Assembly: GCA_021738105.1 (NCBI GenBank)
Contig: JAIPCS010000171.1
Span: 1-7,376 of the forward strand
Length of the DNA stretch: 7,376 nt
Direction of reading: 5' to 3'
Source: Sulfuritalea sp.
GTDB taxonomy: Bacteria; Pseudomonadota; Gammaproteobacteria; Burkholderiales; Rhodocyclaceae
The translations under genes and the position numbers were made by a program. Below, in pieces: positions 1-5,724 of this stretch. Below the pieces are notes generated by a model, which was given only the letters and a program-made list of their open reading frames with translations, did not search any database and was not told the DNA's origin. Numbering within the stretch: position 1 is the first letter of the stretch; every line of letters begins with the position of its first letter.

Positions 1-29
1 AGCGCCGAGTTTTCCGGCATCTTTCTGCT

Positions 30-896
30 TCAACGCAGCAACAAGGTGGGAACGCTTGCCGAGCGCAGCAAGTCTGACGTCTTGCTGCCGAGAAACAGGC
101 TGCGCAGCGGCGAGTGGGCGTAGGCACCCATGATGAGGATATCGATTGCCTGATCCTGCACGGCTCGGGCTATCACTTGTTCGGCATCGCCCGGAACGAT
201 GGCGGTGGGCGCCTCAAACCCGGCTTTTTCAAGAGTTTTCTGCGCCCATTCCATCTGCTTCAATCCATCCTGCGTTGCCCTGCCCGACATCAGCAGGTGG
301 CAAGGCAGACCACGAAACAGGGGGCTGGCGGCGACCATCTCGACACCCTGACGGCTGAGACTGCCGCCGTCGAAGGCGATCATCACCCGGCGCGGCTCAC
401 GGAAATCCTGCGTTACGGCGAAGATCGGTTTGTGCAAGGCGCGCACCACACGCTCGACGTTGCGGCCTAGGTCGCGCTGGGTGGTGGCGGCGGATTCGCC
501 GCGCCGGCCGAGTACGAACAGGCGTACGCCGGCTTCCTGTTCCGTCAGTGTCGCCTCCAGTTCGCCGTGACGCTGGCGCATGTCGGTGTTGCACACGCCA
601 GCGGCGATGGCGCGTTCGCGCAGGGTGTGCAGGAAGACGCGGCATTTCTCGCGTTCGTCGCGCACGCGGGCGGCGTCGCGTTCGGCCAGCTCGCTCAACA
701 AGGCCTCCTGGGCGTTGAAGCCGATGCTGCCGCTGTGGTCGTCGCCGCTGCCGATTTCGGGGTGACGGTCAATGACATGCAAAAATTCCAGCGGCGCGTT
801 GAGCCGCCGGGCCGCCCAGGCCGCGCAGTCGGCGACGTGATCGGCGCAGGGCGATTGATCGACGCATGCCAGCACCTTGTTGTTGGTATTCATCAT
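30..896 (-). CDS. Tandem universal stress protein (two UspA domains)
   Basis: The 288-residue product holds two UspA-like alpha/beta domains in tandem, about residues 1-162 and 168-288. Each begins with a hydrophobic strand ending in Asp (VLACVD, D13; VMIAFD, D176). The second domain carries a near-canonical nucleotide-binding loop: G257-A-Y-A260, nine residues, then G270-S271. The first has a related but looser loop from G130-R-R-G133 to G144. Family knowledge: such proteins are cytoplasmic, often bind ATP, and support survival under stress; the exact role is usually unknown. The start is an ATG pair (894-896 and 891-893) one base after the stop of the upstream SulP gene, with GGGG at 904-907 as Shine-Dalgarno, so translation is probably coupled. 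The stop is TGA at 30-32, and only 29 bases lie beyond it, so any terminator is outside the window. The family is sure; the stress it answers is unknown. Confidence 0.92.
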   Translation of the reverse strand: MMNTNNKVLACVDQSPCADHVADCAAWAARRLNAPLEFLHVIDRHPEIGSGDDHSGSIGFNAQEALLSELAERDAARVRDEREKCRVFLHTLRERAIAAGVCNTDMRQRHGELEATLTEQEAGVRLFVLGRRGESAATTQRDLGRNVERVVRALHKPIFAVTQDFREPRRVMIAFDGGSLSRQGVEMVAASPLFRGLPCHLLMSGRATQDGLKQMEWAQKTLEKAGFEAPTAIVPGDAEQVIARAVQDQAIDILIMGAYAHSPLRSLFLGSKTSDLLRSASVPTLLLR

Positions 897-897
897 C

Positions 898-2379
898 TCA
901 ATGCCCCATCAGTTGCTCGACGGCTTCGGGTTTGTGGTGCACGGCGAAGCGATCCACCAGTGTGGCGCTGGCCTGGTTCATGCCGATCACCTCGACTTCG
1001 GTGCCTTCGCGGCGGAATTTCAGTACCACCTTGTCCAGCGCGCTAACGGCGGTGACGTCCCAGAAATGTGCCCGGCTGACGTCGATGCGTACCGTCTCGA
1101 CGACTTCCTTGAAATCGAAGGCGGCGATGAAACGGTCAGCGGAAGCGAAGAACACCTGACCGAGCACGTGGTAGTGCCGGGTCCGCCCTTCTTCCACGGC
1201 GCGCGACGAGACATGCAGCACCTGGCCGACCATGTGCGCGAAAAAGAATCCGGAGAGCAGCACGCCGACCAGCACGCCCTGCGCCAGATCGTGGGTGACA
1301 ACGACGACGGCGACGGTGGCGAGCATCACCACGCGGTAACTTTGCGGATGCTTTTTGAGGTCGCGGATCGAGGCCCAGTTGAAGGTGCCGATGGAGACCA
1401 TGATCATCACCGCCACCAGCGCAGCCATCGGGATGCGCGCTACCCAGTCGCCGGCGAAGACCACCATCAGCAGCAGGAACACGCCGGCCGCCAGAGTGGA
1501 CAGCCGCCCGCGCCCGCCCGACTTCACGTTGATCACCGACTGACCGATCATTGCGCAGCCGGCCATGCCGCCGAGAAACCCTGAGGCGATGTTGGCGATG
1601 CCCTGACCGACGCATTCACGGTTCTTGTTGCTCGGCGAATCGGTCAGGTCGTCGACGATGGAGGCCGTCATCAGCGATTCGAGCAGGCCGACCACGGCGA
1701 GCGTCGCCGAAACGGGAAAGATGATTTTCAGCGTTTCCAGATTCCACGGCACCTCGGGCAACAGGAACACCGGCAGGCTGTCGGGCAGCTGGCCCATGTC
1801 GCCGACGGTGCGGATGTCCAGCCCCAGTGCGATGGCCACGCCGGTGAGCAGCACGATGGCGATCAGCGGCGAGGGAACGGCCTTGGTCAGCAGCGGGAAC
1901 AAATAGATGATGCCCAGGCCGGCCGCCACCATCGCATAGACGACCCAGCTGACGCCGGTCAGTTCCGGCAATTGCGCCATGAAGATCAGAATCGCCAGGG
2001 CATTGACGAAGCCGACGATCACGGCGCGGCCGACGAAGCGCATCAGGGCGCCCAATTGCAGCCAGCCGGCGAGGATTTGCAGCACGCCGGTCAACAGCGT
2101 CGCGGCCAGCAGGTATTGCAAGCCATGATCCTTGACCAGGGTGACCATCAACAGCGCCATCGCGCCGGTGGCGGCAGAAATCATTCCCGGCCGGCCGCCG
2201 GTGAAGGCCATCACTGTGGCAATGCAGAAGGAGGCGTAGAGGCCGATCTTGGGATCGACCCCGGCGATGATGGAAAAGGCGATGGCCTCGGGAATCAGGG
2301 CCAGCGCAACCACCAGGCCGGCAAGCAGATCGTTGCGGACATTGGATAGCCAGTCCTGGCGGAGGGATTTGAAATTCAT
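898..2379 (-). CDS. SulP-family inorganic anion transporter with STAS domain
   Basis: The product is 493 residues from the chosen ATG (2377-2379). The N-terminal part (about 15-385) is a multi-pass membrane domain with SulP hallmarks: [21 protein letters not shown] near 28-48, [17 protein letters not shown] near 61-77, and [20 protein letters not shown] at 270-289. The C-terminal part (about 400-490) is a cytoplasmic STAS domain with [18 protein letters not shown] at 432-449. The family moves sulfate, bicarbonate or dicarboxylates through the inner membrane; the substrate cannot be read from sequence. An in-frame ATG at 2455-2457 would add 26 residues, but that extension is Arg/Pro-rich and not SulP-like, whereas [20 protein letters not shown] is a typical start for this subgroup. 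Neither start has a convincing Shine-Dalgarno. A Usp gene follows after one base, so the two are almost certainly co-transcribed. Confidence 0.93.
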   Translation of the reverse strand: MNFKSLRQDWLSNVRNDLLAGLVVALALIPEAIAFSIIAGVDPKIGLYASFCIATVMAFTGGRPGMISAATGAMALLMVTLVKDHGLQYLLAATLLTGVLQILAGWLQLGALMRFVGRAVIVGFVNALAILIFMAQLPELTGVSWVVYAMVAAGLGIIYLFPLLTKAVPSPLIAIVLLTGVAIALGLDIRTVGDMGQLPDSLPVFLLPEVPWNLETLKIIFPVSATLAVVGLLESLMTASIVDDLTDSPSNKNRECVGQGIANIASGFLGGMAGCAMIGQSVINVKSGGRGRLSTLAAGVFLLLMVVFAGDWVARIPMAALVAVMIMVSIGTFNWASIRDLKKHPQSYRVVMLATVAVVVVTHDLAQGVLVGVLLSGFFFAHMVGQVLHVSSRAVEEGRTRHYHVLGQVFFASADRFIAAFDFKEVVETVRIDVSRAHFWDVTAVSALDKVVLKFRREGTEVEVIGMNQASATLVDRFAVHHKPEAVEQLMGH

Positions 2380-2477
2380 GTAGGGGAATGCCAAGGAGGA
2401 CGGGGCGCCACGCGATGGGCGCGCATAAACGGCGATTTGCCTGCGGCAAACCACCATACGAGTGCTTCAGCGGTAAG

Positions 2478-2591
2478 TCAGGGCGGTGTCGGCTGGCGAT
2501 GCGGCGCAGGCAGACGAGCCAATGATGGGGGTGTGACTATCGTGGTTGCAATTGTGGTTGTTATGGTTGTTATTGTGGTGCACTGCCGCAT
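2478..2591 (-). CDS. Possible Thr/Ile-rich leader peptide (37 codons)
   Basis: An ATG at 2589-2591 opens a 37-codon frame ending with TGA at 2478-2480, 20 bases before the upstream in-frame ATG of the SulP gene. Codons 5-20 give ten Thr and four Ile out of sixteen (TTITTITTTIATTIVT); the rest is Pro/Arg-rich. The pattern resembles the threonine-operon leader peptide ThrL of enterobacteria. Against it: no Shine-Dalgarno is visible, the ATG overlaps the candidate -10 box of the same strand, no hairpin with a T run follows, and the next gene is an anion transporter, not an amino-acid pathway gene. The Thr/Ile run may simply be the reading of a CA-rich repeat. It is listed as a possibility only. 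Confidence 0.2.
   Translation of the reverse strand: MRQCTTITTITTTIATTIVTPPSLARLPAPHRQPTPP
2542..2580 (-). repeat. CA-rich imperfect tandem repeat in the sulP upstream region
   Basis: Read on the minus strand, this stretch is built from near-identical 9-base units (CACCACAAT, AACAACCAT, AACAACCAC) followed by a 12-base variant containing GCAACCAC. It is much poorer in GC than its surroundings. On the transcript it would be an unstructured CA/A-rich segment at or near the 5' end of the sulP mRNA. Such segments can serve as Hfq-type (AAN repeats) or ribosome-loading sites; that role is inference. Confidence 0.6.
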
Positions 2592-2598
2592 TCTAACA
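2590..2598 (-). promoter_or_regulatory. Candidate extended -10 promoter for the SulP-Usp operon
   Basis: The minus strand reads TGTTAGAAT here, an extended -10 (TG, one base, TAGAAT). I see no good -35 box 16-18 bases upstream, as expected if the extended -10 compensates. Transcription would start near 2583, giving a leader of about 205 bases to the chosen SulP start. It would exclude translation of the Thr/Ile-rich frame, whose ATG overlaps the box. Confidence 0.4.
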
Positions 2599-2608
2599 GA
2601 CGGACCCA

Positions 2609-2676
2609 CGACACCCAGGCCACCAAGGGTCTCGAGCGCCAGTCCCAGCGCGTTTCAGACCCTGGGCGCCGTGTCG
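2609..2676. other. Long interrupted inverted repeat (structured element)
   Basis: Four nested arm pairs are visible: CGACAC (2609-2614) with GTGTCG (2671-2676), CCA (2615-2617) with TGG (2663-2665), GGGTCT (2627-2632) with AGACCC (2657-2662), and GCGC (2636-2639) with GCGC (2648-2651) around an 8-base loop. That makes about 19 base pairs in a 68-base element between tlpA-like and sulP. No T run follows on either strand, so it is not a standard rho-independent terminator. It could be a boundary hairpin, a small RNA, or a palindromic repeat; I recognise no known family. Confidence 0.45.
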
Positions 2677-2679
2677 CCA

Positions 2680-2705
2680 GCGCCGAGTTTTTGAATTCTC
2701 GGCAC
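2680..2705 (-). terminator. Hairpin just after the tlpA-like stop
   Basis: GCGCCGAG (2680-2687) pairs with CTCGGCAC (2698-2705): seven Watson-Crick pairs and one G-T pair on the RNA of the minus strand, with a 10-base A-rich loop. It lies 6 bases beyond the tlpA-like stop codon. There is no T run after it, so it may protect the 3' end or assist termination, not act as a classical terminator. Confidence 0.35.
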
Positions 2706-2711
2706 CCGGGT

Positions 2712-3227
2712 TCAGTGCTTGAGGTGAAAATCCTTGGCGATCATGGCCCGGGATTCTGCGCTGTCCCAGTCCCTGGCGCCATAGGTTTTGCTCAACACGC
2801 GCCCCTGCGCGTCGATCAGCAGCGTCAGGGGCAAGCGGTCGGCGCCGAGCAGATTCTCCAGCAACAGGCGGGTATCGATGTAATGACTGAAGCTGGTCCT
2901 GGCCTGATGTAAAAAGGCTTCGGCCTTGTCGCGGTAATCGTCGGTGGAAATGCCGATGACGCGAAAGCCGTTGCCGCCAAAGCGATGGGAAAGCTGTTCC
3001 AGGGAACCCATTTCCGCTCGACAGGGGCCGCACCAGCTGGCCCATACATTGATGATGAGCGGTTTTCCGCGGTAGCCGGAAAGCAGGCGGGAGTTTCCGG
3101 ACAAGCCTTGCATCGGCGCATCGCGCAAGACCTCGCCGACGCCGACTTCACCCGGCGTACGGGCATGGGCCGCGGGCAAGGCAGCAACTAACCAGAGCAG
3201 GGTCAGCAGGATCACTCTCACATTCAA
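2712..3227 (-). CDS. Secreted TlpA/ResA-like thioredoxin-fold thiol-disulfide protein
   Basis: The product is 171 residues with an N-terminal signal peptide (hydrophobic core about 5-19, likely cleavage after A20-H21-A22), so it should act in the periplasm. A thioredoxin-like domain follows: strand IINVWAS, active site W65-C66-G67-P68-C69, and the cis-Pro region R131-L-P133-L before the TLLID strand. Family knowledge: TlpA/ResA-type proteins reduce or exchange disulfides in exported proteins, for instance during cytochrome c maturation. The start is TTG (3225-3227); an in-frame stop at 3231-3233 rules out a longer form, and GTG codons at 3219-3221 and 3213-3215 are alternatives. No clear Shine-Dalgarno is visible. 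It lies 56 bases after the nnrU-like gene on the same strand and is probably in the same operon. The client protein is unknown. Confidence 0.9.
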   Translation of the reverse strand: MNVRVILLTLLWLVAALPAAHARTPGEVGVGEVLRDAPMQGLSGNSRLLSGYRGKPLIINVWASWCGPCRAEMGSLEQLSHRFGGNGFRVIGISTDDYRDKAEAFLHQARTSFSHYIDTRLLLENLLGADRLPLTLLIDAQGRVLSKTYGARDWDSAESRAMIAKDFHLKH

Positions 3228-3244
3228 TATTCAGTGGCGAGCTG

Positions 3245-3256
3245 ATTGCCGGCAAT
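3245..3256. repeat. 12-base perfect palindrome between nnrU-like and tlpA-like
   Basis: ATTGCCGGCAAT is a perfect palindrome 17 bases upstream of the TTG start of the tlpA-like gene. An extra copy of ATTGCC at 3255-3260 overlaps it. It could be a protein site or a small hairpin near the ribosome-binding region; no factor is recognised, and chance is possible. Confidence 0.3.
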
Positions 3257-3283
3257 TGCCAATCGAAGGGCGACAGCGTCTTG

Positions 3284-3859
3284 CTAAAAGGGCCGCACGC
3301 CGATCAGCCAGGTGTGCGCAAACAGGGCGAACAGCGCCCAGGCGAGGATGCCGACACCCACAACAGACGCGTCGCGCGGCCAGCCCAGAACCGGATATTT
3401 TTTGCCCGCGAGCCTGTCGCGACGGCGCGAGGTGGCGAAGCTTGTCACCGCCCAGATCAGGAAGCTGCCGAACAGCACGGCATCGGCAAGATTGCCATTG
3501 GCCAGCAGATGCGCCACAGACCAGAGCTTGACACCGGCGACCATGGGATGACCGACAGCCGCCTTGATCCGGTTGCCAGGAATATAGGCGGCCACGATCA
3601 GGATGAAAGCGGGCAGGGTCAGCAAGGCCGCCACGTGTTTCGTCCAGGCAGGCGTGGGCCACAGGATGATTGGATCCACTCGAGCCATACCATATCCCCA
3701 GATGATCAACCCGAAGCCGACCGCCGAGATCAGAGCATAGATTCCTTTCCAAGTGCTCTCACCGAGATGCGCAACCCGCGCGTCGCGCCATTCGCTGGCG
3801 AAGATGCGCAGTGAGTGCACACCGAGAAAAATGACCAGGCCAAGGACCAGAAAGCTCAT
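3284..3859 (-). CDS. nnrU: NnrU family integral membrane protein
   Basis: The 191-residue product is strongly hydrophobic, with membrane segments at about 2-20, 39-57, 74-93, 108-121 (weaker), 124-142 and 164-185. The best identifier is GHPMVAGVKLWSVAHLLANG at 103-122, the core NnrU signature, with His104, Pro105 and His117; His15 in the first segment is also typical. Family knowledge: NnrU was named for its link to nitrite and nitric oxide metabolism in denitrifiers, but its biochemical role is unsettled and many members occur away from denitrification genes. The ATG (3857-3859) has AAAGG at 3866-3870 as Shine-Dalgarno. Length is in the family's lower range. A tlpA-like gene follows, and a pirin gene diverges upstream. 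The family is sure; a role in nitrogen-oxide metabolism here is not shown. Confidence 0.88.
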   Translation of the reverse strand: MSFLVLGLVIFLGVHSLRIFASEWRDARVAHLGESTWKGIYALISAVGFGLIIWGYGMARVDPIILWPTPAWTKHVAALLTLPAFILIVAAYIPGNRIKAAVGHPMVAGVKLWSVAHLLANGNLADAVLFGSFLIWAVTSFATSRRRDRLAGKKYPVLGWPRDASVVGVGILAWALFALFAHTWLIGVRPF

Positions 3860-3894
3860 TGCAAACCTTTCAGCAACAGTGAAGTGCGCTTATC

Positions 3895-3914
3895 TTACTT
3901 GTGAAGTCAAGTAA
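3895..3914. promoter_or_regulatory. Operator-like inverted repeat in the nnrU/pirin divergent region
   Basis: The arms TTACTTG (3895-3901) and CAAGTAA (3908-3914) are perfect inverted copies around 6 bases. Inside is a shorter inverted pair, ACTT-GTG-AAGT (3897-3907), and GTGAAGT occurs at 3879-3885 and again at 3901-3907, 22 bases (two helical turns) apart. The site lies in the only 96 bases between two divergent genes, so a dimeric regulator could control both. TTACTT/AAGTAA-type arms recall HxlR- or MarR-type operators, which is inference. I see no convincing -35/-10 pair for either direction. Confidence 0.5.
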
Positions 3915-3955
3915 TCGGGTCCATCTTCACGGCATCGGAACCAAGGAGAACACGC

Positions 3956-4813
3956 ATGTCGATACGCACACTGCAGAAAATCATCCCGTCCATCGCCACG
4001 TCGGATGGCGCCGGAGTCAGCCTGCGGCGCAGTCTGGGACAAAGCGAGGCGACGCGCGTCGACCCGTTTCTGATGCTCGACGAATTTTCCTCGGACGATC
4101 CCGATGACTACATCGCCGGTTTTCCTCCGCATCCGCATCGGGGTTTCGAAACCGTAACCTACATGCTCGACGGTCACATGCTGCACGAGGACCACCTCGG
4201 CAATCGCGGCGACCTGCTGCCCGGTGGAGCGCAATGGATGACCGCCGGGCGCGGCATCATCCATTCCGAAATGCCGCAGCAGGAAAGCGGACGCATGCGC
4301 GGCTTCCAGCTCTGGATCAACCTGCCGGCGGCAGAAAAGATGAAGCCGGCAGCCTACCGAGACATTCGCCCCGAGGAAATACCGAGGGCAGCTCTGCCCG
4401 GCGGTGGCGAAGCCCGGATCATCGCCGGCAGCATCATGGCCGAAAGTGGTGAAGTTGCCGGACCGGTGCAAGGCCTGTCAACTCAGACGGTGTATGTCGA
4501 TGTCCACCTGCCGGCGGGAGGCGAATTCACCCAAACTCTGGCGGACGGACACAATGCCTTTGTGTACGCCTATGAAGGGAATCTCGATATCGGCCCGGCA
4601 GACGACCGACGCAGATTGATGTCGCAGACTGCCGGCATCCTGTCATCGGGCAGCACGGTTGCGTTCAAGGCGGCCACGGGGTCGGTGCGCTTTCTCCTGC
4701 TGGCGGCGCATCCGCTGGGCGAGCCGGTGGTTCAGCATGGGCCCTTCGTGATGAACAGCCGCGTTGAAATCGAACAAGCGATCGCGGATTACCGCAACAA
4801 CCGGCTGGTCTGA
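3956..4813 (+). CDS. Pirin family cupin protein
   Basis: The 285-residue product has the bicupin pirin architecture and usual length. The N-terminal cupin carries the metal-site motif H59-P-H61-R-G-F and, further on, GAQWMTAGRGIIHSE with H103 and E105; these four match the iron ligands known in pirins. The C-terminal half (about 165-285) is the degenerate second cupin with VYVDVHLPAGGEF and AYEGN. Family knowledge: pirins are cytoplasmic iron proteins; some bacterial ones act on quercetin as dioxygenases, others bind regulators or metabolic enzymes, and their inducers are often oxidants or electrophiles. The ATG has AAGGAG at 3943-3948 with 7 bases spacing. It diverges from the nnrU-like gene across a 96-base region with an inverted repeat, and converges with the OmpA-domain gene 59 bases downstream, where no terminator with a T run is visible. 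The substrate cannot be told. Confidence 0.93.
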   Translation: MSIRTLQKIIPSIATSDGAGVSLRRSLGQSEATRVDPFLMLDEFSSDDPDDYIAGFPPHPHRGFETVTYMLDGHMLHEDHLGNRGDLLPGGAQWMTAGRGIIHSEMPQQESGRMRGFQLWINLPAAEKMKPAAYRDIRPEEIPRAALPGGGEARIIAGSIMAESGEVAGPVQGLSTQTVYVDVHLPAGGEFTQTLADGHNAFVYAYEGNLDIGPADDRRRLMSQTAGILSSGSTVAFKAATGSVRFLLLAAHPLGEPVVQHGPFVMNSRVEIEQAIADYRNNRLV

Positions 4814-4872
4814 CCGCAAGCTGCACACCCGTCTGAAACTACCGCCTTAAAGCTCTGGCGGCGGCGCTGCCA

Positions 4873-5397
4873 TCAGGGGCGGAAAACGAAATCTACGCGG
4901 CGATTCTTGCGCCGGCACTCTTCATTGCCACAGGTCGATCCGGCGCGACTTTCATTTCCGTGGTTTTCTGTGCGAATCCTTGTTCCCGATACTTTCAAAT
5001 CCTCGAGCATTTTTTTGACCGCCAGCAGACGCTCATGTCCTTTGGCCAGTTCAATGGAGGCGCTTCCCAGATCATCCGTGTGCGCAACCAATGTGACGAA
5101 CAGGCCCGGCTGTTCGACCAGCCGGGCAGCATGTCGTTGAATGGTTCGGGATGCCTGACTGTCTATTCGGGAGGATCCGGGAGAGAAGTAAGCACTATCT
5201 TCCGTCGCAGTGGTTTTCCAGGTATCCGGAATTTTCTGTGCTGGGATAGCGACCTGGGCCGCTGGCGACGTCGCGAAAACGACGGGAGTCATCAGCGTCA
5301 AGACGACTGCCAGAAGAGTCATCAAGGAGGCCCCCTGAGTCACCCGGGATAGCACAAGGCGGAAATCGCCATTTGAAATCAAGCTGTTGATTACCAT
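4873..5397 (-). CDS. Small exported protein with OmpA-like peptidoglycan-binding domain
   Basis: The 174-residue frame has a signal peptide with hydrophobic core about 27-41 and likely cleavage after V40-F41-A42, a short linker, then an OmpA C-terminal-like domain (about 66-172). Landmarks are YFSPGSSRID (70-79), VTLVAHTDDLGS (101-112, with D108), R123 at the position of the second peptidoglycan-contact residue, and KNRRVDF (164-170). Two cysteines, C156 and C161, sit in a loop where related proteins also carry a Cys pair, so a disulfide is likely in the periplasm. There is no lipobox and no beta-barrel, so it is probably a soluble periplasmic anchor. The start is open: ATG 5395-5397 gives a charged n-region but has no Shine-Dalgarno; ATG 5320-5322 has AGGGGG at 5331-5336 but an uncharged signal peptide of 17 residues. 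The partner is unknown. Confidence 0.85.
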   Translation of the reverse strand: MVINSLISNGDFRLVLSRVTQGASLMTLLAVVLTLMTPVVFATSPAAQVAIPAQKIPDTWKTTATEDSAYFSPGSSRIDSQASRTIQRHAARLVEQPGLFVTLVAHTDDLGSASIELAKGHERLLAVKKMLEDLKVSGTRIRTENHGNESRAGSTCGNEECRRKNRRVDFVFRP

Positions 5398-5640
5398 ATG
5401 TTTAATAAGAAGCTGAGGGCAGGCAGTGCCCGGAACAAAAAGGGCAGGCGGTTTTTCAGGTTGCCCTGAACCCCTCCGTACTAGTCGCTGGATTATATAT
5501 CGCTGCCCAAGACGACCCGATCAGCGTGGCTGCTTGAAATCCCCTCGACAACCGGGTGATCCGAATCGCTGGAAATTGGGTGATTCCTGGCGACGCAAAA
5601 CAAATTTTCCTCTTCCCCCCTTGAAGAAAGCTCATTCCGG
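5398..5640. other. Upstream region of the OmpA-domain gene and of groES
   Basis: No gene is supported in this gap. It holds, in order: a hairpin GGGCA-GGCAG-TGCCC (5417-5431), a direct repeat GGGCAGGC (5417-5424 and 5442-5449), a hairpin TTCAGG/CCTGAA (5455-5460 and 5465-5470) whose minus-strand loop is the stable tetraloop GCAA, and an AT-rich island at 5491-5500 that contains a TATAAT box on the minus strand. From 5501 to 5610 I see nothing clear beyond loosely similar GGGTGAT stretches near 5554 and 5579. Confidence 0.5.
5492..5497 (-). promoter_or_regulatory. Candidate -10 box for the OmpA-domain gene
   Basis: The minus strand has a perfect TATAAT here, in a small AT-rich island of a GC-rich gap. 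No good -35 box lies 16-18 bases upstream. If used, the transcript would start near 5485 and have a leader of about 90 bases carrying the GCAA-capped hairpin. Confidence 0.3.
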
Positions 5641-5649
5641 CCCTATTAT
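5620..5649 (+). promoter_or_regulatory. groES-groEL promoter, sigma-32-like overlapping sigma-70-like
   Basis: CTTGAAG (5620-5626) and CCCTATTAT (5641-5649) are separated by 14 bases and resemble the sigma-32 pattern CTTGAAA ... CCCATNTA. The same bases also read as a housekeeping promoter: TTGAAG (5621-5626), 17 bases, TATTAT (5644-5649). The expected start is near 5656, inside the CIRCE element, so HrcA bound there would block initiation from either form. Confidence 0.72.
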
Positions 5650-5675
5650 TAGCACTCGTTGGCGATGAGTGCTAA
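5649..5675 (+). promoter_or_regulatory. CIRCE operator (HrcA binding site)
   Basis: The arms TTAGCACTC (5649-5657) and GAGTGCTAA (5667-5675) are perfect inverted copies with exactly 9 bases between them, matching the CIRCE consensus. HrcA represses groE at this site in normal growth and releases it on heat shock, when free GroEL becomes limiting. The hrcA gene itself is not in the window. Confidence 0.97.
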
Positions 5676-5698
5676 TACACCTGCGCCCGACCCAGACT

Positions 5699-5724
5699 TG
5701 CGGCCCTGCCGCACAGGCTTTTTT
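5699..5724 (+). terminator. Terminator-like hairpin with T6 run in the groES leader
   Basis: TGCGGC (5699-5704) pairs with GCCGCA (5708-5713) around CCT. A competing hairpin, CCTG (5705-5708) with CAGG (5714-5717), sits one base before TTTTTT (5719-5724). This lies between CIRCE and the groES Shine-Dalgarno, where a full terminator would be unexpected, so it may attenuate, act as a leader structure, or be chance. Confidence 0.35.

Noticed and set aside
877..1584. His/Asp-rich plus-strand frame of 235 codons
   Set aside because: It lies antisense to the well-supported SulP gene and has the low-complexity His/Asp/Gln composition typical of a shadow frame.
2391..2402. AAGGAGG-like sequence on the plus strand
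   Set aside because: No plus-strand gene follows it; the region belongs to the minus-strand SulP 5' end, where it reads TCCTCC and cannot act as a Shine-Dalgarno.
2437..2694. Plus-strand 85-codon frame with a Val/Ile-rich stretch resembling a membrane segment
   Set aside because: The hydrophobic run is the other-strand reading of the GT/CA repeat; no Shine-Dalgarno, and the rest is low complexity.
3231..3752. Minus-strand 173-codon frame overlapping nnrU
   Set aside because: It is a frame-shifted shadow; the overlapping frame at 3284-3859 has the NnrU signature, membrane segments and a Shine-Dalgarno.
4814..4872. Possible bidirectional terminator between pirin and the OmpA-domain gene
   Set aside because: Only CCGCC (4842-4846) and GGCGG (4857-4861) with a 10-base loop can pair, and there is no T run on either side.
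5426..5668. Plus-strand 80-codon frame upstream of groES
   Set aside because: It runs through the groE promoter and into CIRCE, is Arg/Pro-rich and resembles no known protein.
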